A program made the position numbers and the translations under genes. Under the pieces are notes generated by a model. It saw only the letters and a list, made by a program, of their open reading frames with translations, searched no databases and had not been told where the DNA came from. Positions 14,911 to 23,227 of a DNA stretch of 64,000 nucleotides are shown one piece after another; the first letter of the stretch is position 1, and each line of letters starts with the position of its first letter. The stretch is from the NCBI RefSeq assembly GCF_903166585.1, contig NZ_CAESCM010000013.1:62001-126000 (forward strand). Direction: 5' to 3'. The stretch comes from Pedobacter ghigonis. GTDB lineage: Bacteria; Bacteroidota; Bacteroidia; Sphingobacteriales; Sphingobacteriaceae.

Positions 14911-17124
14911 CTAAATAACCTCTTTAATCTTCTTATTATTTCCTACAATCCAGATTACATCACCCGTATCGAAAACAAAATCTGACGAGGGATTTAGGAT
15001 TCGGTTGGCACCGCGTTCGATACCGACAATCAGGGCCTGTGCCTTTTCGCGGATTCCGGCATTTCTGATACTCAGACCATGAACCGGCGATTCGGCATGT
15101 ACCACTACTTTTTGAAGGGTCATTTCCTTATTCGGGAAATTGTTTTCCTCTATATTTTCAGGGGTGTCTACTTCTAAAATCGCTTTTACAGCCGCCAGCT
15201 GGTCGTCGGCTCCGATTAGCAGCAATTTATCGTTAGGGTAAAGCCTTTCATCGCGGCCAGGCGTTGGGATGTTGTTTCTGCCACGCTCAATCAGTGCAAT
15301 GTTTACCCCATATTTTTCCCTGATCATTAATTCGGTAAGGGTTTTGCCTACCACTTCCGATTCAGCCGAAACCGTCAGTTCAGTTAAGTGGGTATCCCAT
15401 GGCAAAATATCGGGTTTCCGGTTTTCCCTTGCATTTAAGTTTAAAATGAAACGTCTTTCCAGTTTATCGTAAAACGATTGCAGTTTTCTGGAGAAAATAA
15501 CCATACCTAAAATAATCAGTCCCAGGGCGATAACAGCTGCAATCCAGGTATCGAAGAATTCGTACATTAAAAAACCAACGAAAAATATTCCCAATGCAAT
15601 CCTGAAAAACTCAATGGCAATGAGCGGTCCGCGGGTGTATTTTTTATTCAGCCATAAGTGTGAATAAGCTGTTTTTTGAATCCTTCTGATTGATAGTGCC
15701 CACAAAAATGGCGACATGAGTATAAATGAAGCAATTATGCTGATGATAATGGAAGTTAAACTGTCGGCAATATTGCGCACAATAAATGGCTGCACGTAAC
15801 GGTAAGCCAGAAATATAATGGCAATGATAATAACCGAGTGGATAATGGTATTGAAAATATACGATCGCAATAAAACTTTCCAGTCGCTTAAAGTGGTGAT
15901 GCCCTCGGTACTAGAACTGTAACGTTCAATTCCATCCTGCCATTTTTGAGGTAAAACACGCTTTAAAAATTCGTAGAATGGCTCTGATAGCTTAATTAGG
16001 TATGGGGTGGTAAAAGTGGTAATGGCCGCGGCAGCTACTGCTATTGGATAGAGGAAATCGCTGGTAACTTTAAGTGTTAAGCCTAAAGATGCGATGATAA
16101 ACGAAAACTCACCAATTTGAGCCAAACTCATACCCGACTGTACCGATGTTTTTAAAGGCTGGCCAGACAATAAAGCACCTAAAATGGTGAAGATAATTTT
16201 ACCGATAACAATTACCAGTGTAGCGAACAAAATAGGTACCCAGTATTTTACCAGCATTGCGGGATCTATAAGCATACCAACAGAAACAAAAAATACAGCA
16301 GCAAACAGATCTTTCACCGATTTGGTAAGGTGTTCGATCCTTTCGGCCTGAGTAGTTTCTGCTAAAATAGAGCCCATGATAAATGCGCCTAAAGCAGGAG
16401 AGAAGCCAACCTTATCGGCCAGTAGTACCATTACCAAACACAAAGCAAGTGAAACCACGAGCATGGTTTCATCGTTCATTAACTTTCGGGTAGCCTTTAA
16501 AAACGACGGGACCAAAAATATACCACCCAAGAACCATAAAACCAGGAAGAAGGCTAGTTTTAAGATAGAGTAGAGCATTTCGGTCCCCGCCGACTGCTGG
16601 CTTACGGCCAGCGTAGAGAACAGTACAAGCAGTAAAATGGCCACTAAATCTTCAACAATTAAGACTCCGAAAACCAGTCCGGCAAATTTTTTATGTTTCA
16701 GGCCAAGCTCTTCAAAAGCCTTGATGGTAATCATGGTTGAGGAGATTGATAAAATTCCCCCCAGGAACAAGCTGTCCATATCAGACCAGCGCATGGCTTT
16801 ACCTACAAAGTAACCGGCCAAAATGATAAACAGTACTTTTACAATAGCTGTAATGGAAGCTGAACCGCCAACTTTAACAAGTTTTTTAAAACTGAACTCT
16901 AAACCTAAACTGAAAAGCAGGAAAATTACCCCGATTTCGCCCCAGATGTTAATGCTTTTGGTATCGGTAACAGAAGGGAAAAAATCAAGGTGAGAGCCAA
17001 CCAAAAGGCCAGCCAGTATATAGCCCAAAACAAGGGGCTGTTTAATCTTTTTAAATATAAGTGTGGTTATCCCTGCGGCAGCAAGAATTAACCCTAAATC
17101 GGCAATTAAATCTGGTAAATGCAT
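14911..17124 (-). CDS. CPA2 family cation:proton antiporter with TrkA-C domains
   Basis: A protein of 737 residues. Residues about 1-390 form a Na+/H+ exchanger-like domain of the KefB/CPA2 type (LVLGYILAGLLVG; GEIGVIFLLFSLGLEFS; FSPALGAFIMGSILAET). About 420-550 hold further helices. The C terminus carries two RCK-C/TrkA_C domains, about 575-645 (SEVVGKTLTELMIREKYGVNIALIERG) and about 660-737 (SPVHGLSIRNAGIREKAQALIVGIERG). Such proteins exchange K+ or Na+ for H+ across the inner membrane, gated by ligand binding to the C-terminal domains. It appears to be a single gene. Confidence 0.93.
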   Translation of the reverse strand: MHLPDLIADLGLILAAAGITTLIFKKIKQPLVLGYILAGLLVGSHLDFFPSVTDTKSINIWGEIGVIFLLFSLGLEFSFKKLVKVGGSASITAIVKVLFIILAGYFVGKAMRWSDMDSLFLGGILSISSTMITIKAFEELGLKHKKFAGLVFGVLIVEDLVAILLLVLFSTLAVSQQSAGTEMLYSILKLAFFLVLWFLGGIFLVPSFLKATRKLMNDETMLVVSLALCLVMVLLADKVGFSPALGAFIMGSILAETTQAERIEHLTKSVKDLFAAVFFVSVGMLIDPAMLVKYWVPILFATLVIVIGKIIFTILGALLSGQPLKTSVQSGMSLAQIGEFSFIIASLGLTLKVTSDFLYPIAVAAAAITTFTTPYLIKLSEPFYEFLKRVLPQKWQDGIERYSSSTEGITTLSDWKVLLRSYIFNTIIHSVIIIAIIFLAYRYVQPFIVRNIADSLTSIIISIIASFILMSPFLWALSIRRIQKTAYSHLWLNKKYTRGPLIAIEFFRIALGIFFVGFLMYEFFDTWIAAVIALGLIILGMVIFSRKLQSFYDKLERRFILNLNARENRKPDILPWDTHLTELTVSAESEVVGKTLTELMIREKYGVNIALIERGRNNIPTPGRDERLYPNDKLLLIGADDQLAAVKAILEVDTPENIEENNFPNKEMTLQKVVVHAESPVHGLSIRNAGIREKAQALIVGIERGANRILNPSSDFVFDTGDVIWIVGNNKKIKEVI

Positions 17125-17219
17125 CTATAAAAATGAGTAATGTATTAAATAATTATGTTCGGGGCTAAGCCCGGCATTTTAATTGTACCGCATTGCTGCA
17201 GTTAAAAAAATGAAATTAC

Positions 17220-17573
17220 TTACCAAAAAACATGTTTTGGGTACAGCATTTTAAAAAGGCACCAATAATTATAATTTAATCTTTTGATTACAGCTTTGAT
17301 ACAGGCTGTGTTGTACTTAACAAAAAGAAACACTAAAAAACTAAGCAGCAAAAAAGCCGATGAAGATATTTTAACGATAGGGTTATTGAGCAAATCTTTT
17401 TGCAGGCTATCGTTGTCGGGTTTAAAATCGCTTGTAATTTTCTTAGCTTTTTCGCTGGTTATGAAACTTACTTTATGGTTTTTCGGTAAAGCATCATTTT
17501 GTTTTTTCTGCGATGCGCGTACCGCAAAAGGAATAGAAATGGCGCAGAAGAAAATGATATAAAAAAGCCTCAT
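17220..17573 (-). CDS. small exported/membrane hypothetical protein
   Basis: A protein of 117 residues with a signal-peptide-like start (RLFYIIFFCAISIPFAVRA), a charged middle and one strong membrane helix (SSAFLLLSFLVFLFVKY). No family is recognised. The signal sequence, the helix and the Lys-rich linker favour this strand over the open frame on the other strand (17284-17562). However, the ATG lies inside one arm of a terminator hairpin that closes ribF (17561-17605), which would hinder translation of any read-through mRNA. Either the gene has its own promoter within the hairpin or the frame is not expressed. Confidence 0.45.
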   Translation of the reverse strand: MRLFYIIFFCAISIPFAVRASQKKQNDALPKNHKVSFITSEKAKKITSDFKPDNDSLQKDLLNNPIVKISSSAFLLLSFLVFLFVKYNTACIKAVIKRLNYNYWCLFKMLYPKHVFW

Positions 17574-17605
17574 TGCCGCTAATATAACGAAAATGAGGCT
17601 TTTTT
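17561..17605 (-). terminator. long hairpin terminator downstream of ribF
   Basis: AAAAAAGCCTCATT (17561-17574) and AATGAGGCTTTTTT (17592-17605, with the A/T tails included) form a 14-bp inverted repeat with a 17-nt loop. It is positioned 27 bp past the ribF stop codon and works on the minus strand. It overlaps the start codon of the 17573 gene. Confidence 0.75.
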
Positions 17606-17631
17606 GAAAGAAAAAACGTGATTTTATGCTT

Positions 17632-18627
17632 TTAATCTGTCGTTTCGAAAAAAGCCAATGTAGCCTCCTTGTCTTTTTGTAGCTGAATGGTTAAGGCCTC
17701 TAATCCCGTAAATTTGACGTCGTGGCGTAAGAATTTTAGGAAGTTCATTTTAATGTCCTGACCATAAATTTCCTGGTTAAAATCAAAAATGTTAACCTCA
17801 ATGTTTCTGGTCATGCCGTTTATGGTAGGTCGTTGTCCGATATAAGCCATACCGCGGTAAGTCCGGAGTCCGGAGTCTGGAGTCTGAAGCTCATTTGCCG
17901 GTTTTGAACCTTCTTCTTTAAATTCAGGGCTCATCTCAACTGTAACCGCGTAAATGCCGTCGCCGGGAATGAGTTTATAGGTTTCTTCTACAAAGATATT
18001 TGCTGTTGGGAAACCGATGGTACGTCCAATTTTATCGCCTTTAATTACCCTGCCGAAAATAGAAAAGGGATAGCCGAGATAATCGCTGGCCAAACTTACA
18101 TCGCCTGCTAAAAGCGCCTGACGTATTTTGGTCGAACTTACGGCCACATCGTGAATATCCTGCTCCATAATTTCTTCAACCGTAAAGCCATAATGCAGTC
18201 CGGCGGCTTTTAAATCACTTAAATTGCCCGAACGGTCTTTGCCAAAGCGGTGATCGTAACCAATGATAATGTGTTTGGTACCAATATTATCAACCAAAGT
18301 GTTTTTAATATAATCTTCGGGCAGCTGATTAGAAAAATCGCGGGTAAAAGGAGTAATAATCAAATGATCAACACCAAGTTTTTTCAAAATATCGGCTTTC
18401 TCATTAATGGTATTGATCATTTTTAACTCCTGGTTTTCAGGATCGATGATCATTCGCGGGTGCGGGAAAAAAGTAAGGATTACACTTTCACCGTTATCGG
18501 CTTTTGCCTTTTCAACCAGTTGTTTAATGATTTTCTGGTGCCCGAAATGTACGCCATCAAAAGTGCCGATGGTTACAATAGCATTATCTAATTTCGAAAA
18601 CTCGGATAGGTTATGGTATATTTTCAA
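17632..18627 (-). CDS. ribF: bifunctional riboflavin kinase/FAD synthetase
   Basis: Makes FMN from riboflavin and then FAD, in the cytosol. It has 331 residues. The N-terminal nucleotidyltransferase domain (about 1-180) shows TIGTFDGVHFGHQKII and the C-terminal flavokinase domain (about 185-331) shows KIGRTIGFPTANI. Between about residues 240 and 258 there is a low-complexity segment, GSKPANELQTPDSGLRTYRG, encoded by repeats of the word CCGGAGT (17861-17885). This lies in a surface loop just before the conserved GMAYIGQRPTI segment and looks like an in-frame repeat insertion. A promoter is visible upstream (18659-18690) and a terminator downstream, so it is transcribed alone. Confidence 0.96.
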   Translation of the reverse strand: MKIYHNLSEFSKLDNAIVTIGTFDGVHFGHQKIIKQLVEKAKADNGESVILTFFPHPRMIIDPENQELKMINTINEKADILKKLGVDHLIITPFTRDFSNQLPEDYIKNTLVDNIGTKHIIIGYDHRFGKDRSGNLSDLKAAGLHYGFTVEEIMEQDIHDVAVSSTKIRQALLAGDVSLASDYLGYPFSIFGRVIKGDKIGRTIGFPTANIFVEETYKLIPGDGIYAVTVEMSPEFKEEGSKPANELQTPDSGLRTYRGMAYIGQRPTINGMTRNIEVNIFDFNQEIYGQDIKMNFLKFLRHDVKFTGLEALTIQLQKDKEATLAFFETTD

Positions 18628-18658
18628 TGTAATTAAATTAAAATCATTGCCATTACAG

Positions 18659-18690
18659 CAAAACTAAATCAACGCAAATTTGCGACCAAA
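18659..18690 (-). promoter_or_regulatory. probable ribF promoter
   Basis: On the minus strand, TTTG (18690-18687) and TAGTTTTG (18666-18659) are spaced by 20 bp, matching the Bacteroidota -33/-7 consensus, with about 30 bp to the ribF start. Confidence 0.5.
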
Positions 18691-18693
18691 AGC

Positions 18694-19554
18694 TTAATGC
18701 AGCGCGTGCCTTTTTACTACCCCGCCTTTTAAATCAGCAATTTGTTGTTGTATCACAAAAGCATCGGCATCTATCTGCCTGATAGCAGTTTGTAATTTGC
18801 TCATTTCGAGCTTGGTTACTACGGTAAAAATAATATCTATATCTTTCTTTTCGCCATAGCCACCCTCACCTTTATAAATGGTAACACCGCGTTTCATCTC
18901 GTTAATAATGAAGTTTTTAATATCTTCCTGATGCTCGGAGATGATGGTAACGCCGGTATATTGTTCTATGCCGTTTACAATAAAATCGATAGTACTAGAG
19001 GCCGATAAATAGGTTAGAATGGCATAAAGTGCTGTTTCGATGTTTAAAAAATACGCTGCAAAGGCAAAAATGATGATGTTTAAAATGAGAATGATATTGC
19101 CAACAGTAAGGATACTGTTTTTACTGATGTAAAGCGCCAGACCCTCGGTGCCATCGATTACGCAACCGCCGCGCATGGCCAAACCAATACCTCCGCCCAA
19201 AAACAACCCGCCGAAAAAGGCAATTAACAATTTATCGTGGGTAATAGGTTGGAAGGGTAGAAAAATTAAGGCCAGTGAAAGTGCTGCAATGGCAATGGCG
19301 GTTTTAAACGCAAAGCCCTTACCGATTTGCCGGTAACCTAATATCACAAATGGAATGTTGATGATGGCAATAAGGTAAGATAAATTCCAGCCCGTTAAGG
19401 TGCTTAGTAAAAGCGAAATACCGGTTACACCTCCATCAATAAAATGGCTCGGCATTAAAAAGCTTTTTAAGCCAAAACATGCCGAAGTTACACCTGCAAC
19501 GATTAAAAAGATTTCTTTTACAAATCTGGTGTTCCTGTTTTTAATGTGGTTCAT
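18694..19554 (-). CDS. YitT family membrane protein
   Basis: A protein of 286 residues. About five or six hydrophobic helices (residues 1-195) include LMPSHFIDGGVTGISLLLS and GCVIDGTEGLALYIS, characteristic of YitT/DUF161. A cytosolic C-terminal DUF2179 domain (about 205-286) shows GVTIYKGEGGYG and VTKLEMSKLQTAIRQIDADAFV. The function is not established; the DUF2179 part resembles small ligand-binding regulatory modules. The start codon overlaps the truB stop codon by four bases (ATGA), so the two are translationally coupled. Confidence 0.93.
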   Translation of the reverse strand: MNHIKNRNTRFVKEIFLIVAGVTSACFGLKSFLMPSHFIDGGVTGISLLLSTLTGWNLSYLIAIINIPFVILGYRQIGKGFAFKTAIAIAALSLALIFLPFQPITHDKLLIAFFGGLFLGGGIGLAMRGGCVIDGTEGLALYISKNSILTVGNIILILNIIIFAFAAYFLNIETALYAILTYLSASSTIDFIVNGIEQYTGVTIISEHQEDIKNFIINEMKRGVTIYKGEGGYGEKKDIDIIFTVVTKLEMSKLQTAIRQIDADAFVIQQQIADLKGGVVKRHALH

Positions 19555-20282
19555 ACCTCCGCCTGGGTTTTTGCTTCTTCTTTCTTACTGCGAATATAAT
19601 TAACAAGTTCTAATACCTCAAACGCATCTTTAAGCAAAAAGTTTCCGCTGCGGGTACGGGTAAGTTTAGAAAGATAGGCACCGTTGTTAAGTTGTTTGCC
19701 AAAATCGGATATCAGTGAACGGATGTAAGTGCCTTTGCTGCATACCACCCTGAAATCGATTTCGGGCAGTTCTATTCTGGTAATCTCGAATTCGGGAACA
19801 CTTACAAAGCGTTTGCGCAGCTCTACTTCTTCGCCCAGCCTGGCTTTAACGTATAAACGTTCGCCATTTACTTTTACCGCAGAGTGTGCAGGCGGATACT
19901 GCTCAATATCGCCAATAAATGGCTTGCAGGCGGTGTAAATTTCTTCGTTGGTAATCTGGCTGATATCGAAGGTTTCATCTACCTCAGTTTCCATGTCGAA
20001 GGATGGGGTAGTGGCACCCAGTATCATGGTGCCGGTATATTCTTTTTCTTCGGCCTGAAAGGTATCAATTTGCTTGGTTAATTTACCGGTACAAATAATC
20101 AGTAAACCTGTTGCAAGGGGATCTAATGTGCCGGCATGGCCAACTTTTAGCTTTAATGGTTTTAACGAATTACGGATTTTTCCAACCACATCAAATGAGG
20201 TCCATTTGTATGGTTTATTAATCAACAGCAATTCGCCTTCAGCAAAATTGAAATCTTTAAACTTTGGATTTTCGGTGCTCAC
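19551..20282 (-). CDS. truB: tRNA pseudouridine(55) synthase
   Basis: Converts U55 of tRNA T-loops to pseudouridine. It has 243 residues, a normal length for the short Bacteroidota form. The catalytic motif GHAGTLDPLATGLL (Asp54) and the substrate-loop motifs KPYKWTSFDVV and YPPAHSAVKVNGERLY are present, with CSKGTYIRSL near the C-terminal part. The start is GTG at 20282; no upstream ATG is available. It overlaps the YitT gene by four bases. The nested inverted repeat at 20333-20426 lies between it and uppP. Confidence 0.96.
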   Translation of the reverse strand: MSTENPKFKDFNFAEGELLLINKPYKWTSFDVVGKIRNSLKPLKLKVGHAGTLDPLATGLLIICTGKLTKQIDTFQAEEKEYTGTMILGATTPSFDMETEVDETFDISQITNEEIYTACKPFIGDIEQYPPAHSAVKVNGERLYVKARLGEEVELRKRFVSVPEFEITRIELPEIDFRVVCSKGTYIRSLISDFGKQLNNGAYLSKLTRTRSGNFLLKDAFEVLELVNYIRSKKEEAKTQAEV

Positions 20283-20332
20283 AAATCTTTTTTGCGCAAA
20301 GATACAGATTCAATGTGGTTTGCCTAGGTTTT

Positions 20333-20426
20333 TTTAACCACAGATCTACACGGATAAACACAGATGATTATTATCTGTGTTCATCCCCACCAGAACTGAA
20401 GGACAGGCTTTTTATCTGTGGTTAAA
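20333..20426. repeat. nested inverted repeat between truB and uppP
   Basis: Outer arms TTTAACCACAGAT (20333-20345) / ATCTGTGGTTAAA (20414-20426) and inner arms AACACAGAT (20357-20365) / ATCTGTGTT (20373-20381). All pairs are perfect. It probably ends transcription of uppP on the minus strand or is a mobile intergenic palindrome. Confidence 0.8.
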
Positions 20427-20439
20427 ATATTTACATGAA

Positions 20440-21234
20440 TTATATAATTTGTAAGCTGTGGCCACTTAGCAGGAGGATAATAATAACCAGGCCGGCAGCA
20501 ATTCTGTACCAGCCAAAAACCTTAAAGCCATTTTTATTCAAATAACCAATAAAGCTTTTAATGGCTAAAAGGGCTACGATAAAGGCAACAACGTTACCAA
20601 TAATTAGCAGATTGGTTTGTTCGTGGGTAATGGTATGACCTTCTTTATAAAAGTCGTAAAGTTTTTTTGCGGTAGCTGCAAACATGGTCGGCACGGCAAG
20701 GAAGAACGAGAATTCAGCAGCAACTTTTCTGCTCAATTTCTGACTCATACCACCAACAATCGTTGCTCCCGAACGCGAAACGCCAGGTATCATGGCAATG
20801 CATTGAAAAAAACCGATTTTTAAAGCAGTTAAATAAGTTACATTTTCTTCTTCGTTAATGCTGGGCTTGTTAAACCATTTATCAACAAATAATAAAATTA
20901 CACCACCTACTAAAAGTGAAATACCAACAGCCATCGGGCTTTCTAACAGTTCATCTATCTTCTTGCTTAATAACAATCCGAATATGGCTGCCGGAATAAA
21001 AGCAACCAATAGTTTGATGTAGAAATTGATTGATTTAAAGAATCTTTTAAAGTATAGCACTAAAACCGAGAGGATTGCTCCCAGCTGTATGGCAATGGTA
21101 AATAGTTTTACAAATGGATCTGATGCAATGCCCATAAAAGATGAGGCAACAATCATGTGTCCGGTGCTCGAAACTGGTAAAAATTCAGTTATTCCTTCAA
21201 CAATAGCAAGGACAATAGCTTGAAAAGAGTTCAT
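20440..21234 (-). CDS. uppP: undecaprenyl-diphosphatase
   Basis: Recycles the undecaprenyl carrier lipid by dephosphorylating C55-PP, at the inner membrane. About 264 residues, with the two UppP signature motifs: EGITEFLPVSSTGHMIV near the N terminus and PGVSRSGATIVGG in the middle, plus about seven hydrophobic helices. The frame extends 13 codons further to a TTG, but the ATG at 21234 (MNSFQAIVLAIVEG) matches the family start. It lies downstream of DUF3098 and ftsX on the same strand, a grouping commonly seen in Bacteroidota and consistent with envelope synthesis and division. Confidence 0.96.
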   Translation of the reverse strand: MNSFQAIVLAIVEGITEFLPVSSTGHMIVASSFMGIASDPFVKLFTIAIQLGAILSVLVLYFKRFFKSINFYIKLLVAFIPAAIFGLLLSKKIDELLESPMAVGISLLVGGVILLFVDKWFNKPSINEEENVTYLTALKIGFFQCIAMIPGVSRSGATIVGGMSQKLSRKVAAEFSFFLAVPTMFAATAKKLYDFYKEGHTITHEQTNLLIIGNVVAFIVALLAIKSFIGYLNKNGFKVFGWYRIAAGLVIIILLLSGHSLQII

Positions 21235-21313
21235 ATTTGTTTTGAAATAGCAAAAACTAAAGAAAACGCTCAACTAAAAATTAAGCGTTTCCCAGATTTT
21301 CCTTTGAAGGGGA

Positions 21314-21541
21314 TTATTTTTTAAGAATGGCGTAAATCCCGAAAGCGAAGCCAAAAAGCACAACTACGGGTGCCAGTAAAGTTCTTCTGAAATCGTAAAT
21401 ATCGCCTGTAGTGCCCATCATTAAAATAAAACCAACTACTACAATAGCGATGCTGATTAACAATAACTGATAGTTTTTCTTGGTAAAAACCAATTCGCTT
21501 TTAACGTCCTTAACAACCGGACTTGTTTTTTTTTCTGTCAT
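21314..21541 (-). CDS. DUF3098 small membrane protein
   Basis: A protein of 75 residues with a charged N-terminal tail and two membrane helices (LLLISIAIVVVGFILMMG and LLAPVVVLFGFAFGIYAIL) around the conserved GDIYDFRRT turn of DUF3098. No biochemical role is known. Its start overlaps the ftsX stop by one base (TAATG), so translation is probably coupled; the fixed position next to ftsX suggests a link to cell division or envelope remodelling. Confidence 0.9.
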   Translation of the reverse strand: MTEKKTSPVVKDVKSELVFTKKNYQLLLISIAIVVVGFILMMGTTGDIYDFRRTLLAPVVVLFGFAFGIYAILKK

Positions 21542-22428
21542 TATCTGTAAAGATGATAAGATTTTAAACGTAAATATCTGCTTACTGCAAACCAGGTGCT
21601 AATACCTGTTATAAAAATTCCCACAATTAAAAGGCCTATAAATACGAAGCCAAATTCTGTATAATTATTTAGAATTATAATCTCAGGCACTTCTTTACGG
21701 GCGTATATTAATGTGGCCAGCAGGATAATAATGGCAATAAAGGCCGCAATTAAACCATGCAGGGCAGCATACAATAAGAAAGGACGGCGAATAAAATTTT
21801 TCGTTGCACCAACCAGCTGCATACTTTTAATTAAAAAGCGCTGCGAGTAAATAGCTAGTCGTATCGTATTGTTTATCAGTGCGATAGATATTATTAGCAA
21901 TAAAATGGCAAATGCTAAAATAATTAAACCAATGGTGCTGATATTTTTATTTACCATATCAATTAACGAACTCTGGTAAACCACTTCTTTAACCACAGGG
22001 TTTTTAGAAATACTGGCTTTTAAAGCATCAATGCTTTTATTGTTGGCATATTCTGCTTTTAAATACACATCGAAAGTAGAAGTTAAGGGGTTGTAACCTA
22101 AAAAGTTAACAAAATCTTCGCCTAAATCCTGTGTTAAATTTCTGGCAGCAAGCTCTTTGTTTACATACTGCGTTTGCTTTACGGCAGGGTTAGAGTTTAA
22201 CTCTTTCTGAAAGGCCAGTACATCAGCTTCCTTTGCGCCTTCATCCACAATAATATTTAAAACGATGTTCTCTTTAACGTAGTTAGACAGGTTTTTGGCA
22301 TGTACAAGTACCAACCCAAGCAGCCCCAGCATTAATAAAACCAAAGCAATACTAATGATAGTAGAGATGTATACGGTTTTGGTTTTCTTAGATGCATCAC
22401 TTACTTCGAATTCTTCCATGTATTTCAT
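21541..22428 (-). CDS. ftsX: cell division protein FtsX (permease-like)
   Basis: Partner of FtsE in the divisome, controlling peptidoglycan hydrolases across the inner membrane. The 295 residues show the expected topology: a first helix (about 18-45, ISTIISIALVLLMLGLLGLVLV), a periplasmic domain (about 50-150, LNIIVDEGAKEADVLAFQKEL), then three helices with the MacB/FtsX-type LINNTIRLAIYSQRFLIKSMQLVGATKNFIRRPF segment. The start may be 22428 or the second Met at 22419. No ftsE is adjacent; in Bacteroidota the two genes are often apart. Confidence 0.94.
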   Translation of the reverse strand: MKYMEEFEVSDASKKTKTVYISTIISIALVLLMLGLLGLVLVHAKNLSNYVKENIVLNIIVDEGAKEADVLAFQKELNSNPAVKQTQYVNKELAARNLTQDLGEDFVNFLGYNPLTSTFDVYLKAEYANNKSIDALKASISKNPVVKEVVYQSSLIDMVNKNISTIGLIILAFAILLLIISIALINNTIRLAIYSQRFLIKSMQLVGATKNFIRRPFLLYAALHGLIAAFIAIIILLATLIYARKEVPEIIILNNYTEFGFVFIGLLIVGIFITGISTWFAVSRYLRLKSYHLYR

Positions 22429-22621
22429 TTTTGTTTCTGCGAAAATATAAATTATACCTGATAAACACCAATTTAAAAGGGCCTTAAATGAACATTAACG
22501 GATGCGTTAAGGTTTTAGTTCAAAGATTAAATTCTTTAATTAATTCATCATTTTGTCAAAATACGGTACGAAATTTGTTGAAACGCCGTTAATCATAAAA
22601 CTTAAGACTAAAATTTTAACT

Positions 22622-23047
22622 ATGAAAAGGCAAATTACGTTACTAGGACTATTATTAATTGTTACTAGCACGATTATATCTTGTAAAAAGGACACAACGT
22701 CGTTAAAAGCGCAAATGATGGGAAGATGGACCTTAGATAGAATCGTTACTACCGGATATACCGCTGATGAAACCTTAAAAGATCCTACCAAAATTAATGC
22801 TGATGTAACTTATGGTAAAACCAGCGATTACGTTGACTATAAAGCGAACAACGATGATCAGGTTGAAGTGAGTTTATCAGGTAACAGGACTATCGGTACC
22901 TACATTATCATTTATTCGGATCAGTTTACCATGGATTTGAATGATGGAAGCAATTTTTGTGCGGTAAACAGCATTACCGGAAACAAATTTCAGTTTACAG
23001 CAACCATAAACAATAGAATTAAAAAGGTTTATTATCTGTCGAGATAA
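22622..23047 (+). CDS. small lipoprotein with lipocalin-like domain
   Basis: A protein of 141 residues. An upstream frame extension begins at 22553, but the ATG at 22622 starts a clear lipoprotein signal peptide ending IISC (lipobox Cys about residue 20), followed by KKD. The mature part (MMGRWTLDRIVTTG, then alternating strands such as GTYIIIYSDQFTMDLNDG) resembles the lipocalin-like fold common among Bacteroidota lipoproteins. The Lys after the Cys is not typical of the surface-export signal (which is acidic), so it may stay periplasmic. Function unknown. It has its own terminator. Confidence 0.82.
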   Translation: MKRQITLLGLLLIVTSTIISCKKDTTSLKAQMMGRWTLDRIVTTGYTADETLKDPTKINADVTYGKTSDYVDYKANNDDQVEVSLSGNRTIGTYIIIYSDQFTMDLNDGSNFCAVNSITGNKFQFTATINNRIKKVYYLSR

Positions 23048-23070
23048 ATCCGGATCTCTTTATTATTTAA

Positions 23071-23106
23071 AAGCGCCATTGGTTTTAACTGATGGCGCTT
23101 TTTTTT
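23071..23106 (+). terminator. intrinsic terminator
   Basis: AAGCGCCAT (23071-23079) and ATGGCGCTT (23092-23100) followed by eight T residues, just after the lipoprotein gene. Confidence 0.9.
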
Positions 23107-23117
23107 ATCTGAAAAAC

Positions 23118-23150
23118 AAACCTCACAGGTTTTAAAAACCTGTGAGGTTT
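23118..23150. repeat. 33-bp near-perfect palindrome
   Basis: AAACCTCACAGGTTTT pairs with AAAACCTGTGAGGTTT around a short A/T centre. It lies in the gap between the lipoprotein terminator and leuS. This sequence type is recalled as a common intergenic palindrome of Bacteroidota; it could be a second terminator. Confidence 0.75.
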
Positions 23151-23227
23151 AATTTGATCCAAAATTTATGTTTTACTAAACCCCTTTATTTGCGTAATTT
23201 CGCGCATTAAAAATTTTAAAACCTGCA

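Noticed and set aside
17284..17562. Open frame of 92 codons on the plus strand
   Set aside because: It overlaps the minus-strand frame with a signal peptide and membrane helix, shows no domain and has no promoter; the minus-strand reading is more plausible.
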